Source of the DNA: Hyphomicrobiales bacterium
GTDB lineage: Bacteria > Pseudomonadota > Alphaproteobacteria > Rhizobiales > Kaistiaceae
Direction: 5' to 3'
Assembly: GCA_017305815.1 (NCBI GenBank)
Contig: JAFKJZ010000333.1
Location: 1 to 24,870 of the forward strand
Length of the DNA stretch: 24,870 nucleotides
Positions 1 through 8,177 of the stretch are shown piece after piece. The notes under the pieces were generated by a model. The model was not told the origin of the DNA, did no database searches, and worked only from the letters and a program-made list of their open reading frames with translations. Position numbers and translations under genes: made by a program. Position 1 is the stretch's first letter. Each line of letters starts with the position of its first letter.

Positions 1-692
1 TCGAGGGCGACGCCGGCGCGGGAAAGCTCCTGCTCGGCCAGGGTCGCGAATTCGATCATCAGCTCGTAGGAGGCTTCAGCCGTGTCGGCGAAGCTGAACA
101 GGCCGTGATTTTCGAGCCAGAGCCCCTCGCAGCCGGGATTGGCGCGATAGACCTTGTCGCCCTCGATCGAGAGGTCGAAGCCGGGCATGACATAGGGCAC
201 CCAGGCGAGGCGGTCGCCATAGACGCGCTTCACGGTCTCCTGCATGTCGGGTTGGTTGGCGAGCGCCATCGCCGCCGTCGCGTGCGTATGGTCGACGAAG
301 CGGAACGGCAGGAAGCCGTGCAGCAGCGCCTCGACGGAAGGATTGGGCGAGGCCGCGTCGAGCAGGGCGGAGCGCAGCAGCGCGACCATCTCGGGGTCGG
401 AGAGCTTGCCGCCGTCGCGCGCCGCGAGCAGCGGCTCCATCCGCACGGCCGGCAGGCCCGGCGCCTCGATCGTGTCGAGATCCCAGCCGCTGCCCTTGAT
501 GTGCATGATCTCGCTGCCGTCCTCGGCCGTCACCTTGGCCGAGGTATTGCCGCCGCCATGCAGCACGAGATCCGGATCCTGGCCGATGATGCGCGAGGTG
601 TAGATGCGCAGCCCGAGCGCTTCGCTCTGGCCGGCGGCAAGGGCTGCCTGGATGAAACGATTGGCCTCGTCGCCGTTCCAGCGGCTTTGCAT
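1..692 (-). CDS. Class II (RhaD/FucA-type) aldolase, N-terminal part of a probable aldolase-SDR fusion; cut by window edge
   Basis: The frame opens at an ATG (690-692) and is still open at residue 230 when it leaves the window. Class II aldolase signatures are clear: LHGGGNTS (44-51, phosphate loop), IKGSGWD (65-71), an acidic residue E121, DHTHA (H135 and H137) and LENHG (H196). These match the zinc ligands and catalytic glutamate of fuculose/rhamnulose-1-phosphate aldolases, which cleave ketose-1-phosphates to DHAP and an aldehyde. The N-terminus (SRWNGDEANRF, then YTSRIIGQDPDLVLHGGGN) resembles the rhizobial bifunctional aldolase/short-chain dehydrogenase proteins of about 700 residues, and the frame already exceeds a stand-alone FucA (about 215). 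The reductase half is therefore an inference, since it lies outside the window. The gene follows lsrB by 74 bp on the same strand, where lsrF sits in enteric lsr operons. Its Shine-Dalgarno is weak. It could instead belong to an unrelated rhamnose-type operon. Confidence 0.8.
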   Translation of the reverse strand, partial: MQSRWNGDEANRFIQAALAAGQSEALGLRIYTSRIIGQDPDLVLHGGGNTSAKVTAEDGSEIMHIKGSGWDLDTIEAPGLPAVRMEPLLAARDGGKLSDPEMVALLRSALLDAASPNPSVEALLHGFLPFRFVDHTHATAAMALANQPDMQETVKRVYGDRLAWVPYVMPGFDLSIEGDKVYRANPGCEGLWLENHGLFSFADTAEASYELMIEFATLAEQELSRAGVAL

Positions 693-726
693 GGGTCTGG
701 ATCCGTTTGTTTTGGGAAAATGGATC

Positions 727-750
727 GGGCGGCTCCGACTGGAGCCGCCC
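727..750 (-). terminator. Perfect 10-bp stem-loop after lsrB
   Basis: GGGCGGCTCC (727-736) and GGAGCCGCCC (741-750) form a perfect 10-bp stem around a 4-nt loop, 16 bp past the lsrB stop. On the minus strand it is followed by CGATCCATTTTCCC, a weak U-rich stretch. It may act as a partial terminator or 3' RNA stabiliser that gives lsrB more transcript than the downstream aldolase gene. Confidence 0.6.
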
Positions 751-766
751 GTATTGGCTTCGCGAA

Positions 767-1798
767 CTAGAAGTCGAAGTTGCCGATGTTTTCCTTGGTG
801 AACACGGTCCGCTCGGGCAGCAGCACGATGCCGTTGCCGTCGGCCTCGTAGTCATAGCCCTGGACGCTGTTCGGCGAGACTTCGATCGTGCCGACGCCCG
901 GAATGTCGAGCTTGTCGCCGACCTTCATCTTGCCGTTCTTCAGCACGTGCTCGGCGACATGGATCGAGATCTTGCCCTGCTGGGTGACGTCCCAGAGGCC
1001 GAAGCGCTTGATCGTGCCGCGCTCGACATAGGGGCGCATGACATTGGGGGTCGAGAAGCCGACGATGTTGACGCCATCGGCGCGCTTCAGGTTTTCCGCC
1101 GCCTGGGCTGCGGCCGGCAGCGCATTGGCGTCCGGCGCGATGATGATGTCGAGGTCGGGGTAGGTCTGCAGGATGCTTTCGGCCGTCTGCAGCGACTTCT
1201 GCGCGTCATTGTAGCCGTACTGGGTGGTGACGATCTCCCAGCCCGGATGCTCCTTGGCGATCTTCGCCTTGGCGGCTTCGGCCCAGGCGTTCTGGTCGGT
1301 GACGGTCGGGCTCGAATAGAAGAACGCCACCTTGGCCTTCTCCTTGGTCACGCCTTCCTTCGCCATGTCGACCAGCAGGCCGCCGAGCTGGTCCGGGGTG
1401 CCCTGGTTGATGTAGTAGCTGCGGCAGTCCGGGTTGACGTCGCTGTCCCAGGTCATGACCAGCACGCCGCGATCCATGGCGCGCTTCAGCGCCGGGCAGA
1501 GACCGTCGGGCGACACCGACGACACGACGATCGCGTTGTAGCCCTGGTTGACGTAGTTGTTGATGAACTGGACCTGGGCGGAGACGCTCGGCTCGGTCGG
1601 GCCGTCATAGGTGACCTTGGCGCCGACTTCCTCGCCGGCCTTGACCGCACCGGCGCCGCCGCTGGTGAAGAAGCCGACGCCGACCAGCTTCGGAATGAAG
1701 GCGATCTGGGATTCGGCCTGCGCCGCGCCCGAGGCGAGCATGGTGCCCGCGAGTAGCGTTGCCGCCATCAGTCCGGACTTCAGGAATTTCATCGTCAT
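767..1798 (-). CDS. lsrB: LsrB, periplasmic autoinducer-2 binding protein
   Basis: This 343-residue periplasmic receptor delivers AI-2 to the LsrACD importer. The start is the ATG at 1796-1798, 7-8 nt after a GGAGG; the longer upstream frame lies over lsrD and is not credible. A signal peptide (residues 1-28, ending AQA) precedes mature [13 protein letters not shown]. The six residues that contact AI-2 in enteric LsrB (K35, D116, D166, Q167, P220, A222) appear here as K37, D118, D168, Q169, P222 and A224, all at a constant offset of two. Long identities such as [48 protein letters not shown] and [20 protein letters not shown] make this a true LsrB rather than a generic ribose-type binding protein. 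It is the last transporter gene of lsrACDB and lies 13 bp after lsrD. Confidence 0.97.
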   Translation of the reverse strand: MTMKFLKSGLMAATLLAGTMLASGAAQAESQIAFIPKLVGVGFFTSGGAGAVKAGEEVGAKVTYDGPTEPSVSAQVQFINNYVNQGYNAIVVSSVSPDGLCPALKRAMDRGVLVMTWDSDVNPDCRSYYINQGTPDQLGGLLVDMAKEGVTKEKAKVAFFYSSPTVTDQNAWAEAAKAKIAKEHPGWEIVTTQYGYNDAQKSLQTAESILQTYPDLDIIIAPDANALPAAAQAAENLKRADGVNIVGFSTPNVMRPYVERGTIKRFGLWDVTQQGKISIHVAEHVLKNGKMKVGDKLDIPGVGTIEVSPNSVQGYDYEADGNGIVLLPERTVFTKENIGNFDF

Positions 1799-1811
1799 TG
1801 TCGTTTCCTCC

Positions 1812-2813
1812 TCAAAAGGCCGTCGCCTGATCGTTTCGTTTCTGTCGGGCGACAGCGATGAAATCGGCCAGCAGCGCGCTCCCGTGGCGCAATGCGACCG
1901 CCGCAACCAGCAAACCTCCCGAAAGCGCGCTGGAAATCTGGCTTGGTACCCCGCTCGCCTGCAGGCCCTGCTGCAGGTAGCCGATGACGAAGGTCGCGAG
2001 CAGCGTGCCGAGGATCGAACCCTGGCCGCCATAGATCGACGCGCCGCCGAGCACCGCCGCGGTGACGGCCGGCAGCAGGGTCGAGGCGCCGAGATCGACG
2101 CGGGCCGAGCCGAAATAGGCCGACATGACCAGGCCCGCGATCGCGGCGCAGACGCCGGTGATCACATAGGTGATGGTCTGGGTCGTCGCGACCGACAGGC
2201 CCGAATAGCGCGCGGCTTCGGCCGACTGGCCGATCAGGAACACGGCGCGGCCGAAACGGGTGAAGTGCAGCAGCACGACCAGCACGGCGGCGAGGCCGAG
2301 GAAGACGGCGAGCGGCGCCGGCAGGCCGAGGAACTCGGCATAGCCGAACGAGGTGAAGCTGGCGGGGAAATTGCCGATGCCCTCATAGCCGCCGGCGCCG
2401 ACGACGCCAGACAGCACCGTGGCGGCGCCCTGGAACAGATAGAGGCTGCCCAGCGTGACGACGAGCGGCTGGATCTTCGACAGATGGATGACGGTGGCGT
2501 TGAGCAGGCCGGCGAGGGCGCCGGCGACGAGCGCCAGGCCGATCGCCAGCGGCAGCGGCAGGCCGAAGAAGTTGGAGACGCCGAAGACGATGGCGCAGAG
2601 GCCGATCGCGGAGGCGAAGGAGACGTCGATGCCGCCGGCGATGATGACGAGCGTCAGCGCCAGCGCGACGATGCCGACCTGGACGAAGTCGGACGTGCCG
2701 TAGATGAGGTTGCCGACATTCAGGAAGCGCGGGTTGATGAAGCCGAACACGGCGAGCTCGGCAACGAGCATCAAGAACAGCGCCGCTTCCCAGCGGAAGA
2801 ACAGGTTTTTCAT
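1812..2813 (-). CDS. lsrD: LsrD, AI-2 ABC importer permease
   Basis: A 333-residue integral membrane protein of the BPD_transp_2 (ribose-type) family, close to the 330 residues of enteric LsrD. It has about eight to ten hydrophobic helices. Family-specific stretches include [69 protein letters not shown] and [22 protein letters not shown], which I recognise from enteric LsrD. With LsrC it should form the membrane channel for AI-2. Its ATG overlaps the lsrC stop (TCAT at 2810-2813, ATGA on the coding strand), implying translational coupling. Confidence 0.95.
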   Translation of the reverse strand: MKNLFFRWEAALFLMLVAELAVFGFINPRFLNVGNLIYGTSDFVQVGIVALALTLVIIAGGIDVSFASAIGLCAIVFGVSNFFGLPLPLAIGLALVAGALAGLLNATVIHLSKIQPLVVTLGSLYLFQGAATVLSGVVGAGGYEGIGNFPASFTSFGYAEFLGLPAPLAVFLGLAAVLVVLLHFTRFGRAVFLIGQSAEAARYSGLSVATTQTITYVITGVCAAIAGLVMSAYFGSARVDLGASTLLPAVTAAVLGGASIYGGQGSILGTLLATFVIGYLQQGLQASGVPSQISSALSGGLLVAAVALRHGSALLADFIAVARQKRNDQATAF

Positions 2814-3865
2814 CGGCTTGCCTCCGCCAGCAGGGTCTTGTCGGCGATCTTGTCGGCCGGGTTTCCGGGCGCCTCGGCGCTGTGCGGCGCGCGGGCATGG
2901 ACGGCGTAGCGGCGGGCGCGGATGCGCCGGTCGATCAGGAGCCGGATGCGGCCGTCGAGCAGCAGCACGATCAGCAGGATCGCGCCGGCGATGAAGTCGT
3001 TCCAGAACGCCGGGATCTTCAGGAAGACGAGCGCGCTGTCGATCGAGGTCAGGAAGATCGCGGCGGTGAAGACGCCGGCGACCGAGCCGCTGCCGCCGAG
3101 CAGGCTGACGCCACCGAGCACGTTGACGGCGATCGCCTTCAGCTCGATGCCGTTGCCGGCCTGGTTGGGGATGAAGCCGATCTGCGCCGCGAAGATCAGG
3201 CCGGCGATCGCCGCGCAGGCGCCCGATGCGACGAAGGCGGTGAACTGCACGCGCCGGACCGGCACGCCGAGATGACGCGCCGCCTCGCGGTTGTCGCCGA
3301 CGGCGTAGAAATAGCGGCCGAAGCGGGTGCGGCGCAGGAAGAACCAGGCGATGGCGAACAGCGCCAGCACGGTGACGGTCAGGATCGAGATGCCGAAGCC
3401 GATGCTGCCGGCGAGCGCTTTCAGATCCTGCGGCAGGTCCTCGATCCAGCGGCCGCCGGTCTGGATCAGCATGATGCCGCGATAGAGGCCGAGCGTGCCG
3501 AGGGTGGCGACGATCGAGGGGATGCGGAGATAGGCGACGAGCAGGCCGTTCACCGCGCCGGCAACGATGCCGGTCAGGATGCAGAGCGCGATGGCGAGCG
3601 GCAGGCTGACGCCGGCATTGAGCGACAGGCCGAGCGTCGCGGCGCTCAAGCCCAGGATCGAGCCGCTGGAGACGTCGATGTTGCGCGTCAGGATGACAAG
3701 CATCGTGCCGAGCGAGATCAGGAGCAGCACGAGGCTGTTCGACAGGATCACCGAGGCGGTGGCGGCCGAGAGATAGCCGGGCGCGGCGAAGCCGAGCGCC
3801 AGGCAGGCGACGGCCATCACCAGCACCAGCATGATGACGCGGTTGCGGGCGATGATGTTAAGCAT
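2810..3865 (-). CDS. lsrC: LsrC, AI-2 ABC importer permease
   Basis: A 351-residue BPD_transp_2 permease that pairs with LsrD. The ATG at 3863-3865 gives MLNIIARNRV, matching the start of enteric LsrC (MLKFIQNNR); a longer frame to 3994 only adds out-of-frame lsrA sequence. Diagnostic stretches include ILTRNIDVSSGSI, IVATLGTLGLYRGIML, GDNREAARHLGV, AAQIGFIPNQAGNGIELKAIA, NVLGGVSLLGGSGS and PAFWNDFIAG. The C-terminus is a charged cytoplasmic tail rich in R, A and P. The start overlaps the lsrA stop by 8 nt and the stop overlaps the lsrD ATG, so lsrA, lsrC and lsrD are probably translationally coupled. Confidence 0.95.
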   Translation of the reverse strand: MLNIIARNRVIMLVLVMAVACLALGFAAPGYLSAATASVILSNSLVLLLISLGTMLVILTRNIDVSSGSILGLSAATLGLSLNAGVSLPLAIALCILTGIVAGAVNGLLVAYLRIPSIVATLGTLGLYRGIMLIQTGGRWIEDLPQDLKALAGSIGFGISILTVTVLALFAIAWFFLRRTRFGRYFYAVGDNREAARHLGVPVRRVQFTAFVASGACAAIAGLIFAAQIGFIPNQAGNGIELKAIAVNVLGGVSLLGGSGSVAGVFTAAIFLTSIDSALVFLKIPAFWNDFIAGAILLIVLLLDGRIRLLIDRRIRARRYAVHARAPHSAEAPGNPADKIADKTLLAEASR

Positions 3866-5354
3866 GGGCCTGCTCCCCCGCGCCGAATGCCAGGCGGGCA
3901 ATCGCGTCGACGCTGATCTTGTCGGTGAGTTCGCCGCCGAGCTGGCCGAAGGCCATGACGGTGACGCGGTCGGCGAGCAGCTCGATCTCGTCAAAATCGG
4001 ACGAGATCAGGATGACGGCGACGCCATCGGCCGCGAGTTGGCGGATCAGCGCGTAGATGTCGTTGCGTGCCGCCACGTCGACGCCGCGCGTCGGTTCGTC
4101 GAGCACGAGCACCTTGGGTTTCGCCGACAGGCATTTCGACATCAGCACCTTCTGCTGATTGCCGCCGGAAAGCGCCTTGGCCGCTTGGCCGGGGCCGGTG
4201 CACTTGATGCCCATGCTCTGGCGGAAGCCGTTGAAGAGGCCGCGCTCGCGGCCGGGCCGCAGCAGGAAGGGCAGGCGGTGGATCAGGTAGGATGAGGTGT
4301 TCCAGTAGAGCGGCGCATCGAGGAACAGGCCGTTCTGCTGGCGGTCTTCCGGCAGGTACACGAGGCCGGCGTCGATGCAGCGGCGCGGCGAGCGGTTCGA
4401 AAGCTCGACGCCGTCGAGTGTGACCGAGCCGCCGCTCTGGCGGCGCAGGCCGAACAGGGTTTCGGAGAATTCGGTGCGGCCGGCGCCGACGACGCCGGCA
4501 AGGCCCAGCACTTCGCCGGCGCGCACATCAAGGCTGATATCGCGAAACCCTTCGCCGCTCAGCTTGCGCACCGAGAGGCGCACGGCGCCGTCGTCGCGGC
4601 CGGACTTCGCGGCGACGACCGGCGTGGCGCCCGTGGCGACGCGGCTCATCGCGTCGATGATCTCGGCGTCGCTGTAGCCATCGAGCGGGCCGCTCAGGAC
4701 CACCGCGCCGTCGCGCAGCACGCTGATCGTGCCGCAGATCTCGCGGATCTCGCGCAGCTTGTGCGAGATGAAGAAGATGCCGACGCCCTGGGCCTGCAGC
4801 TTGCGGACGCGCTGGAAGAGGGCGTGCACCTCGAAGGGCGTCAGCGCCGAGGTCGGCTCGTCGAGGATCAGCACGCGCGCTTCGCGGATCAGGCCGCGCA
4901 GGATCTCGACGATCTGGCGCTCGGCGATTTCCAGTGTCGCCGCCTGCGCGTCGAGGTCGAGGGTGACGGAGAGTTCGGCGATCAGCTGCTCGACCCGCTT
5001 GCGCAGCGCGCGCGGCGACGGGCGCAGGCCGAGGCAGATGTTCTCCAGCACCGACTGGTTGCCGAGGATGTGCGCTTCCTGCGGCACCAGATAGAGGCCG
5101 AGCTGCTGCGCCAGCGCCGGCGAGGCATGGGTGAGCTTCTCGCCGTTGACCTCGATCGAGCCGGCATTGGCCGGCACGAGGCCGGACATGATCTTCATCA
5201 GGGTGGACTTGCCGGCGCCGTTGCCGCCGAGCAGCGCATGCACCTCGCCCTTCTGCAAGGCGAGCGAAACCCCCTTCAGGACCGGAACGGGACCGTAGGA
5301 TTTCCATATGCCGGTGAGCTGTGCAGCCCTCCCGGCCGCTGTGTCCGCAGTCAT
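3858..5354 (-). CDS. lsrA: LsrA, AI-2 ABC importer ATPase (two nucleotide-binding domains)
   Basis: A 498-residue double ABC ATPase that energises AI-2 import. Domain 1 has Walker A GGNGAGKST (43-51), a degenerate signature LEIAERQ (141-147) and Walker B LILDEP (162-167). Domain 2 has a lysine-free Walker A (GLAGVVGAGRTE, 284-295), a full signature LSGGNQQ (395-401) and Walker B VLVLDEPTRGVD. The asymmetric pattern is normal for sugar-type (CUT2/RbsA-like) ATPases. The assignment to LsrA rather than RbsA rests on the operon (lsrC, lsrD and lsrB downstream; lsrR and lsrK divergent) and on length (511 in E. coli). The ATG at 5352-5354 follows a modest AGGTGCGGA. It is the first gene of the minus-strand operon, read from the shared spacer with lsrR. 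Confidence 0.93.
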   Translation of the reverse strand: MTADTAAGRAAQLTGIWKSYGPVPVLKGVSLALQKGEVHALLGGNGAGKSTLMKIMSGLVPANAGSIEVNGEKLTHASPALAQQLGLYLVPQEAHILGNQSVLENICLGLRPSPRALRKRVEQLIAELSVTLDLDAQAATLEIAERQIVEILRGLIREARVLILDEPTSALTPFEVHALFQRVRKLQAQGVGIFFISHKLREIREICGTISVLRDGAVVLSGPLDGYSDAEIIDAMSRVATGATPVVAAKSGRDDGAVRLSVRKLSGEGFRDISLDVRAGEVLGLAGVVGAGRTEFSETLFGLRRQSGGSVTLDGVELSNRSPRRCIDAGLVYLPEDRQQNGLFLDAPLYWNTSSYLIHRLPFLLRPGRERGLFNGFRQSMGIKCTGPGQAAKALSGGNQQKVLMSKCLSAKPKVLVLDEPTRGVDVAARNDIYALIRQLAADGVAVILISSDFDEIELLADRVTVMAFGQLGGELTDKISVDAIARLAFGAGEQAHA

Positions 5355-5430
5355 TCCGCACCTGTTCAGATGTCTCTTGTTGCTTTCAAGTGATCACAAG
5401 ATTCGAGGGGCGTCAATATGGTCAGATCTG

Positions 5431-5459
5431 GCAATATCGCGATGCGGTCTCGATATTGC
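5431..5459. promoter_or_regulatory. 9-bp inverted repeat, candidate LsrR operator
   Basis: GCAATATCG (5431-5439) and CGATATTGC (5451-5459) are perfect inverted copies separated by 11 bp, so their centres are 20 bp apart (two helical turns). Another GCAATAT follows at 5463-5469. It lies mid-spacer where a dimeric or tetrameric SorC-family repressor would be expected. Confidence 0.5.
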
Positions 5460-5531
5460 GGTGCAATATAAGGATTTTATTGGATTTCTGGCGGTTGTGC
5501 CGGCTTCCAAACGCAGGCCGGGCTTGCGCGG

Positions 5532-5560
5532 TTGACGTATCAAATGTTTTTACGATATCG
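5532..5560 (+). promoter_or_regulatory. Possible lsrR promoter
   Basis: TTGACG (5532-5537) is followed after 16 bp by GATATC (5554-5559), a poor -10 match. The predicted start would fall at about 5566, inside the GTGATCAC palindrome, which suits repression. The call is read by eye from loose consensus matches. Confidence 0.3.
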
Positions 5561-5596
5561 ATGTGATCACAAGTCGCGAGAAGGGAAGCTCGGCGG

Positions 5597-6544
5597 ATGG
5601 CCTTGGACAGCAACGAGTGGAGCTATGGCGATGCCGACGAGGAGATCCTCACGCGCATCGCCTGGTACTATTACAATGACGGCCTGACGCAGAACGAGAT
5701 CGGCGAAAAGCTGAACATGTCGCGGATCAAGGTCTCGCGCCTGCTCGAGAGCGGCCGGCGATCCGGCATCATCCAGGTCCGCATCAACTCGCGCTATCAG
5801 GGCTGCCTGTCGCTCGAGCGCGAGATCAAGAGCCGCTACGGCTTGCTCGAAGCCTATGTCGTGCCCGAATTGCCGGAGCAGAGTTCGAGCGATCGGCTCG
5901 GCCAGGCGGCGGCGCAGTTCCTGATGCAGCGGCTGCAGCCGGACGACCTGCTCGCCGTCGGCTGGGGCGCCACGGTCAGCAACGCCATCCAGCGCCTCGG
6001 CCATCTCGCCAATGAACGCAATATCGGCTTGGTCAGCCTGACCGGCGGCGTCGGCACCTATGTCGACGGCATGCGCACGGCCAACTGGGGCAGTAGCGTC
6101 CATCTCGTGCCGGCCCCGCTGGTGGTGCGCGACCCCGACGTCGCCAAGAACCTTTCCTCCGAGCCTGCCGTCGCCAACCTGCTCGATATGGCGCTGAACG
6201 CTTCGTACCAGCTGGTCGGCATCGGCGAGCTTTCGGGCGCCTCGACGGTGGTGCGCTCCGGCTATGTGACGCCGGACGAGGTCGAGCCGCTGCGCCGCAA
6301 GGGCGCCGTCGGCGACATCCTCTGCCAGTTCTTCAACGACAAGGGCGAAGTGCTGGATCTGCAGCTGCACGACCGGGTCATCGGCGTGAAGCTCGCCGCG
6401 CTGTCGCGGGCGGAAAAGGTCGTCGCGGCGGCCGGCGGGCTGGAAAAGGTGCCGGCCATCCATGCCGCGCTCAAGGGGAAGTTCGTCGGCATCCTGATCA
6501 CGGATGAAACGACGGCGCTGGGTCTGATGGACCTCAAGGACTAG
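5597..6544 (+). CDS. lsrR: LsrR, SorC-family transcriptional repressor of the lsr genes
   Basis: A 315-residue regulator, the same size as enteric LsrR (317). An N-terminal helix-turn-helix (about 28-52: DGLTQNEIGEKLNMSRIKVS) is followed by a SorC sugar-phosphate-binding domain. Shared stretches with enteric LsrR include RIAWYYYNDGLTQ, SGIIQVRINSRYQGCL, LTGGVGTY, VPAPL, IIRSGY-like VVRSGYVTP and RRKGAVGDIL. In the family, phospho-AI-2 binding releases LsrR from DNA and derepresses both its own operon and lsrACDB. The gene is divergent from lsrA and 10 bp upstream of lsrK. Its ribosome binding site is weak (AAGGGAAG lies about 11 nt or more upstream), which may keep repressor levels low. Confidence 0.94.
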   Translation: MALDSNEWSYGDADEEILTRIAWYYYNDGLTQNEIGEKLNMSRIKVSRLLESGRRSGIIQVRINSRYQGCLSLEREIKSRYGLLEAYVVPELPEQSSSDRLGQAAAQFLMQRLQPDDLLAVGWGATVSNAIQRLGHLANERNIGLVSLTGGVGTYVDGMRTANWGSSVHLVPAPLVVRDPDVAKNLSSEPAVANLLDMALNASYQLVGIGELSGASTVVRSGYVTPDEVEPLRRKGAVGDILCQFFNDKGEVLDLQLHDRVIGVKLAALSRAEKVVAAAGGLEKVPAIHAALKGKFVGILITDETTALGLMDLKD

Positions 6545-6554
6545 GGAGAGGGTT

Positions 6555-8120
6555 ATGGCGGGGACATATCTTCTGGCGGTCGACGCCGGGACGGGAAGCG
6601 GCCGCGCGGTCGTCTTCGACGCGGCCGGCAACCAGATCGCCGCCGCCCAGCACGAGTGGTGGCACAAGCCTGATCCGCGCTTCGACGGCTCGATGGATTT
6701 CGACGTCGAGGGCAACTGGGCCCATCTCGCCCGCGCCATCCGCCAGGCGATTTCGAGCGCCGGCATCTCGGCCGCCGACATCGCCGCCGTCAGCGCCACC
6801 AGCATGCGCGAGGCGCTCGTCGTCTATGACGCCGAGGGCCGGGAAATCTGGGCCTGCGCCAATGTCGACAGCCGCTCGAACAGCGAAGTGCGCGAGCTGA
6901 AGCAGGAATTTCCCGAGCTGGAGGCGAAGCTCTACCAGCATTCCGGCCAGACCTTCGCGCTCGGCGCGCTGCCGCGCCTGCTCTGGCTGAAGCGCAACCT
7001 GCCCGAAGTCTATGACCGCATGCACCGGATCAGCATGCTGTCGGACTGGGTGCTGGCGCGCCTCTCCGGCGTCCTCGTCAGCGAACCGTCCAATGCCGGC
7101 ACCACCGGCCTGCTCGATTTGCGCGAGCGGCGCTGGCTGCCGGAGGCGATGCGCTGGGCGGGTATGCGCGACGACATCTTCCCCGAGACGGTCGAGCCCG
7201 GCGTGGTGATCGGCCATGTCACCGCCGCCGCCGCCGAGGCGACCGGGCTCCAGGCCGGCACGCGGGTCGTCGCCGGCGGCGGCGACTGCCAGATCGGCAC
7301 GGCCGGCCTCGGCGTCGTCAACAAGGGCGATTGCGCGGTGCTCGGCGGCACGTTCTGGCAGCAGATCGTCAATGTCGACCAGACGCTGACCGATCCCTCC
7401 ATGAACCTCCGCATCAATCCGCATGTCGTCGACGGCCTCAACCAGGCGGAGGCGATCAGCTTCTTCGTCGGCATCGTCATGCGCTGGTTCCGCGACAGCT
7501 TCGGCGCGGCCGAGGTGGCGGCGGCCAACGCCGGCGGCGGCGATGCCTATTCGCTGCTCGAGGCGCAGTCGGCGCATGTCCCGCCCGGCGCCTATGGCAT
7601 CATCCCGGTGTTCTCCGACGTGATGCGCTACGGCAAGTGGTACCACGCGGCGCCGTCGCTTCTGAACCTCTCGATCGATCCGGAAAAATCCGGCAAGGCG
7701 GCGATCTTCCGCGCCCTGCAGGAGAATGCGGCGATCGTCGCGGCGCGCAATCTCGCCGCCATCTTCAAGCTCTCCGGCGTGACGCCGAAGCAGATTGTCT
7801 TCGCGGCCGGCGCGGCCAAATCGGCCCACTGGGCGCAGATCCTGTCGAGCGCGACCGGCTTGCCGGTGGTGACGCCGGTGGTCAAGGAGGCGACCGCGCT
7901 CGGCTGCGCCGCCGCCGCCGCGATCGGCGCCGGCCTGCAGCGCGACTTTGTTTCCGCCGCCGAAAACTGGGTGCGCTGGGACCGGCATTTCGAGCCGGAA
8001 GCGGCCCACAAGGCGATCTATGACGACGCCGGCGAGCGCTGGGCGCGGGCCTATGCCTTGCAGCGGCAGCTCGTCGACGAGGGCATCACCACGTCGATGT
8101 GGAAGGCGCCCGGCCTCTGA
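6555..8120 (+). CDS. lsrK: LsrK, autoinducer-2 kinase (FGGY family)
   Basis: A 521-residue FGGY carbohydrate kinase that phosphorylates the linear form of AI-2 (DPD) on C5, trapping it and creating the inducer of LsrR. Visible motifs are VDAGTGSGR (9-17, phosphate loop), SATSMREALVVYD, ACANVDSRS, SNAGTTGLLDL, GGGDCQIG (241-248, D244 the likely catalytic base), LGGTFWQQ and VKEATALGC. The end, TTSMWKAPGL, is nearly identical to that of E. coli LsrK (530 residues), which separates it from xylulose or glycerol kinases. The ATG follows GGGAGAGGG closely. Translation is probably coupled to lsrR, whose stop lies 10 bp upstream. Confidence 0.96.
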   Translation: MAGTYLLAVDAGTGSGRAVVFDAAGNQIAAAQHEWWHKPDPRFDGSMDFDVEGNWAHLARAIRQAISSAGISAADIAAVSATSMREALVVYDAEGREIWACANVDSRSNSEVRELKQEFPELEAKLYQHSGQTFALGALPRLLWLKRNLPEVYDRMHRISMLSDWVLARLSGVLVSEPSNAGTTGLLDLRERRWLPEAMRWAGMRDDIFPETVEPGVVIGHVTAAAAEATGLQAGTRVVAGGGDCQIGTAGLGVVNKGDCAVLGGTFWQQIVNVDQTLTDPSMNLRINPHVVDGLNQAEAISFFVGIVMRWFRDSFGAAEVAAANAGGGDAYSLLEAQSAHVPPGAYGIIPVFSDVMRYGKWYHAAPSLLNLSIDPEKSGKAAIFRALQENAAIVAARNLAAIFKLSGVTPKQIVFAAGAAKSAHWAQILSSATGLPVVTPVVKEATALGCAAAAAIGAGLQRDFVSAAENWVRWDRHFEPEAAHKAIYDDAGERWARAYALQRQLVDEGITTSMWKAPGL

Positions 8121-8177
8121 TCTCGCGATTTCGCCGCGCTCCTGGCGTGGCGACGACCTGTTTGCAAAGGAGTGAAA

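Larger units (their letters stand above)
5390..5573. repeat. Two copies of GTGATCACAAG flanking the lsr control region
   Basis: GTGATCACAAG occurs at 5390-5400 and 5563-5573, close to the lsrA and lsrR starts respectively. The core GTGATCAC is an 8-bp palindrome. The feature span covers both copies and the DNA between. One copy near each divergent start fits operator sites for LsrR. No binding site is proven. Confidence 0.5.
5355..5596. promoter_or_regulatory. Divergent lsrA/lsrR control region
   Basis: This 242-bp spacer is visibly richer in A and T than the flanking genes. It must hold the promoters of lsrACDB (minus) and lsrRKG (plus). It contains two copies of TGATCACAAG (5391-5400 and 5564-5573), a 9-bp inverted repeat (5431-5459), and further CAATAT words near 5414 and 5464. 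In enteric bacteria LsrR binds the equivalent spacer and is released by phospho-AI-2; that this applies here is inference. Confidence 0.8.

Noticed and set aside
767..5354. Reading the first transporter as a rhamnose or ribose (Rha/Rbs) system because of the RhaD-like neighbour
   Set aside because: The binding protein, both permeases, LsrR, LsrK and LsrG match AI-2 system proteins specifically, including all six ligand residues; no mutarotase or isomerase is present.
5390..5573. GTGATCAC palindromes as classical CRP sites
   Set aside because: Only the TGTGA-like half matches; the TGTGA-N6-TCACA spacing is absent, and CRP control of this kind is not typical of alphaproteobacteria.
5422..5613. 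63-codon minus-strand frame covering the lsr control region
   Set aside because: It overlaps the lsrR start and the operator repeats, lacks a ribosome binding site and resembles no known protein.
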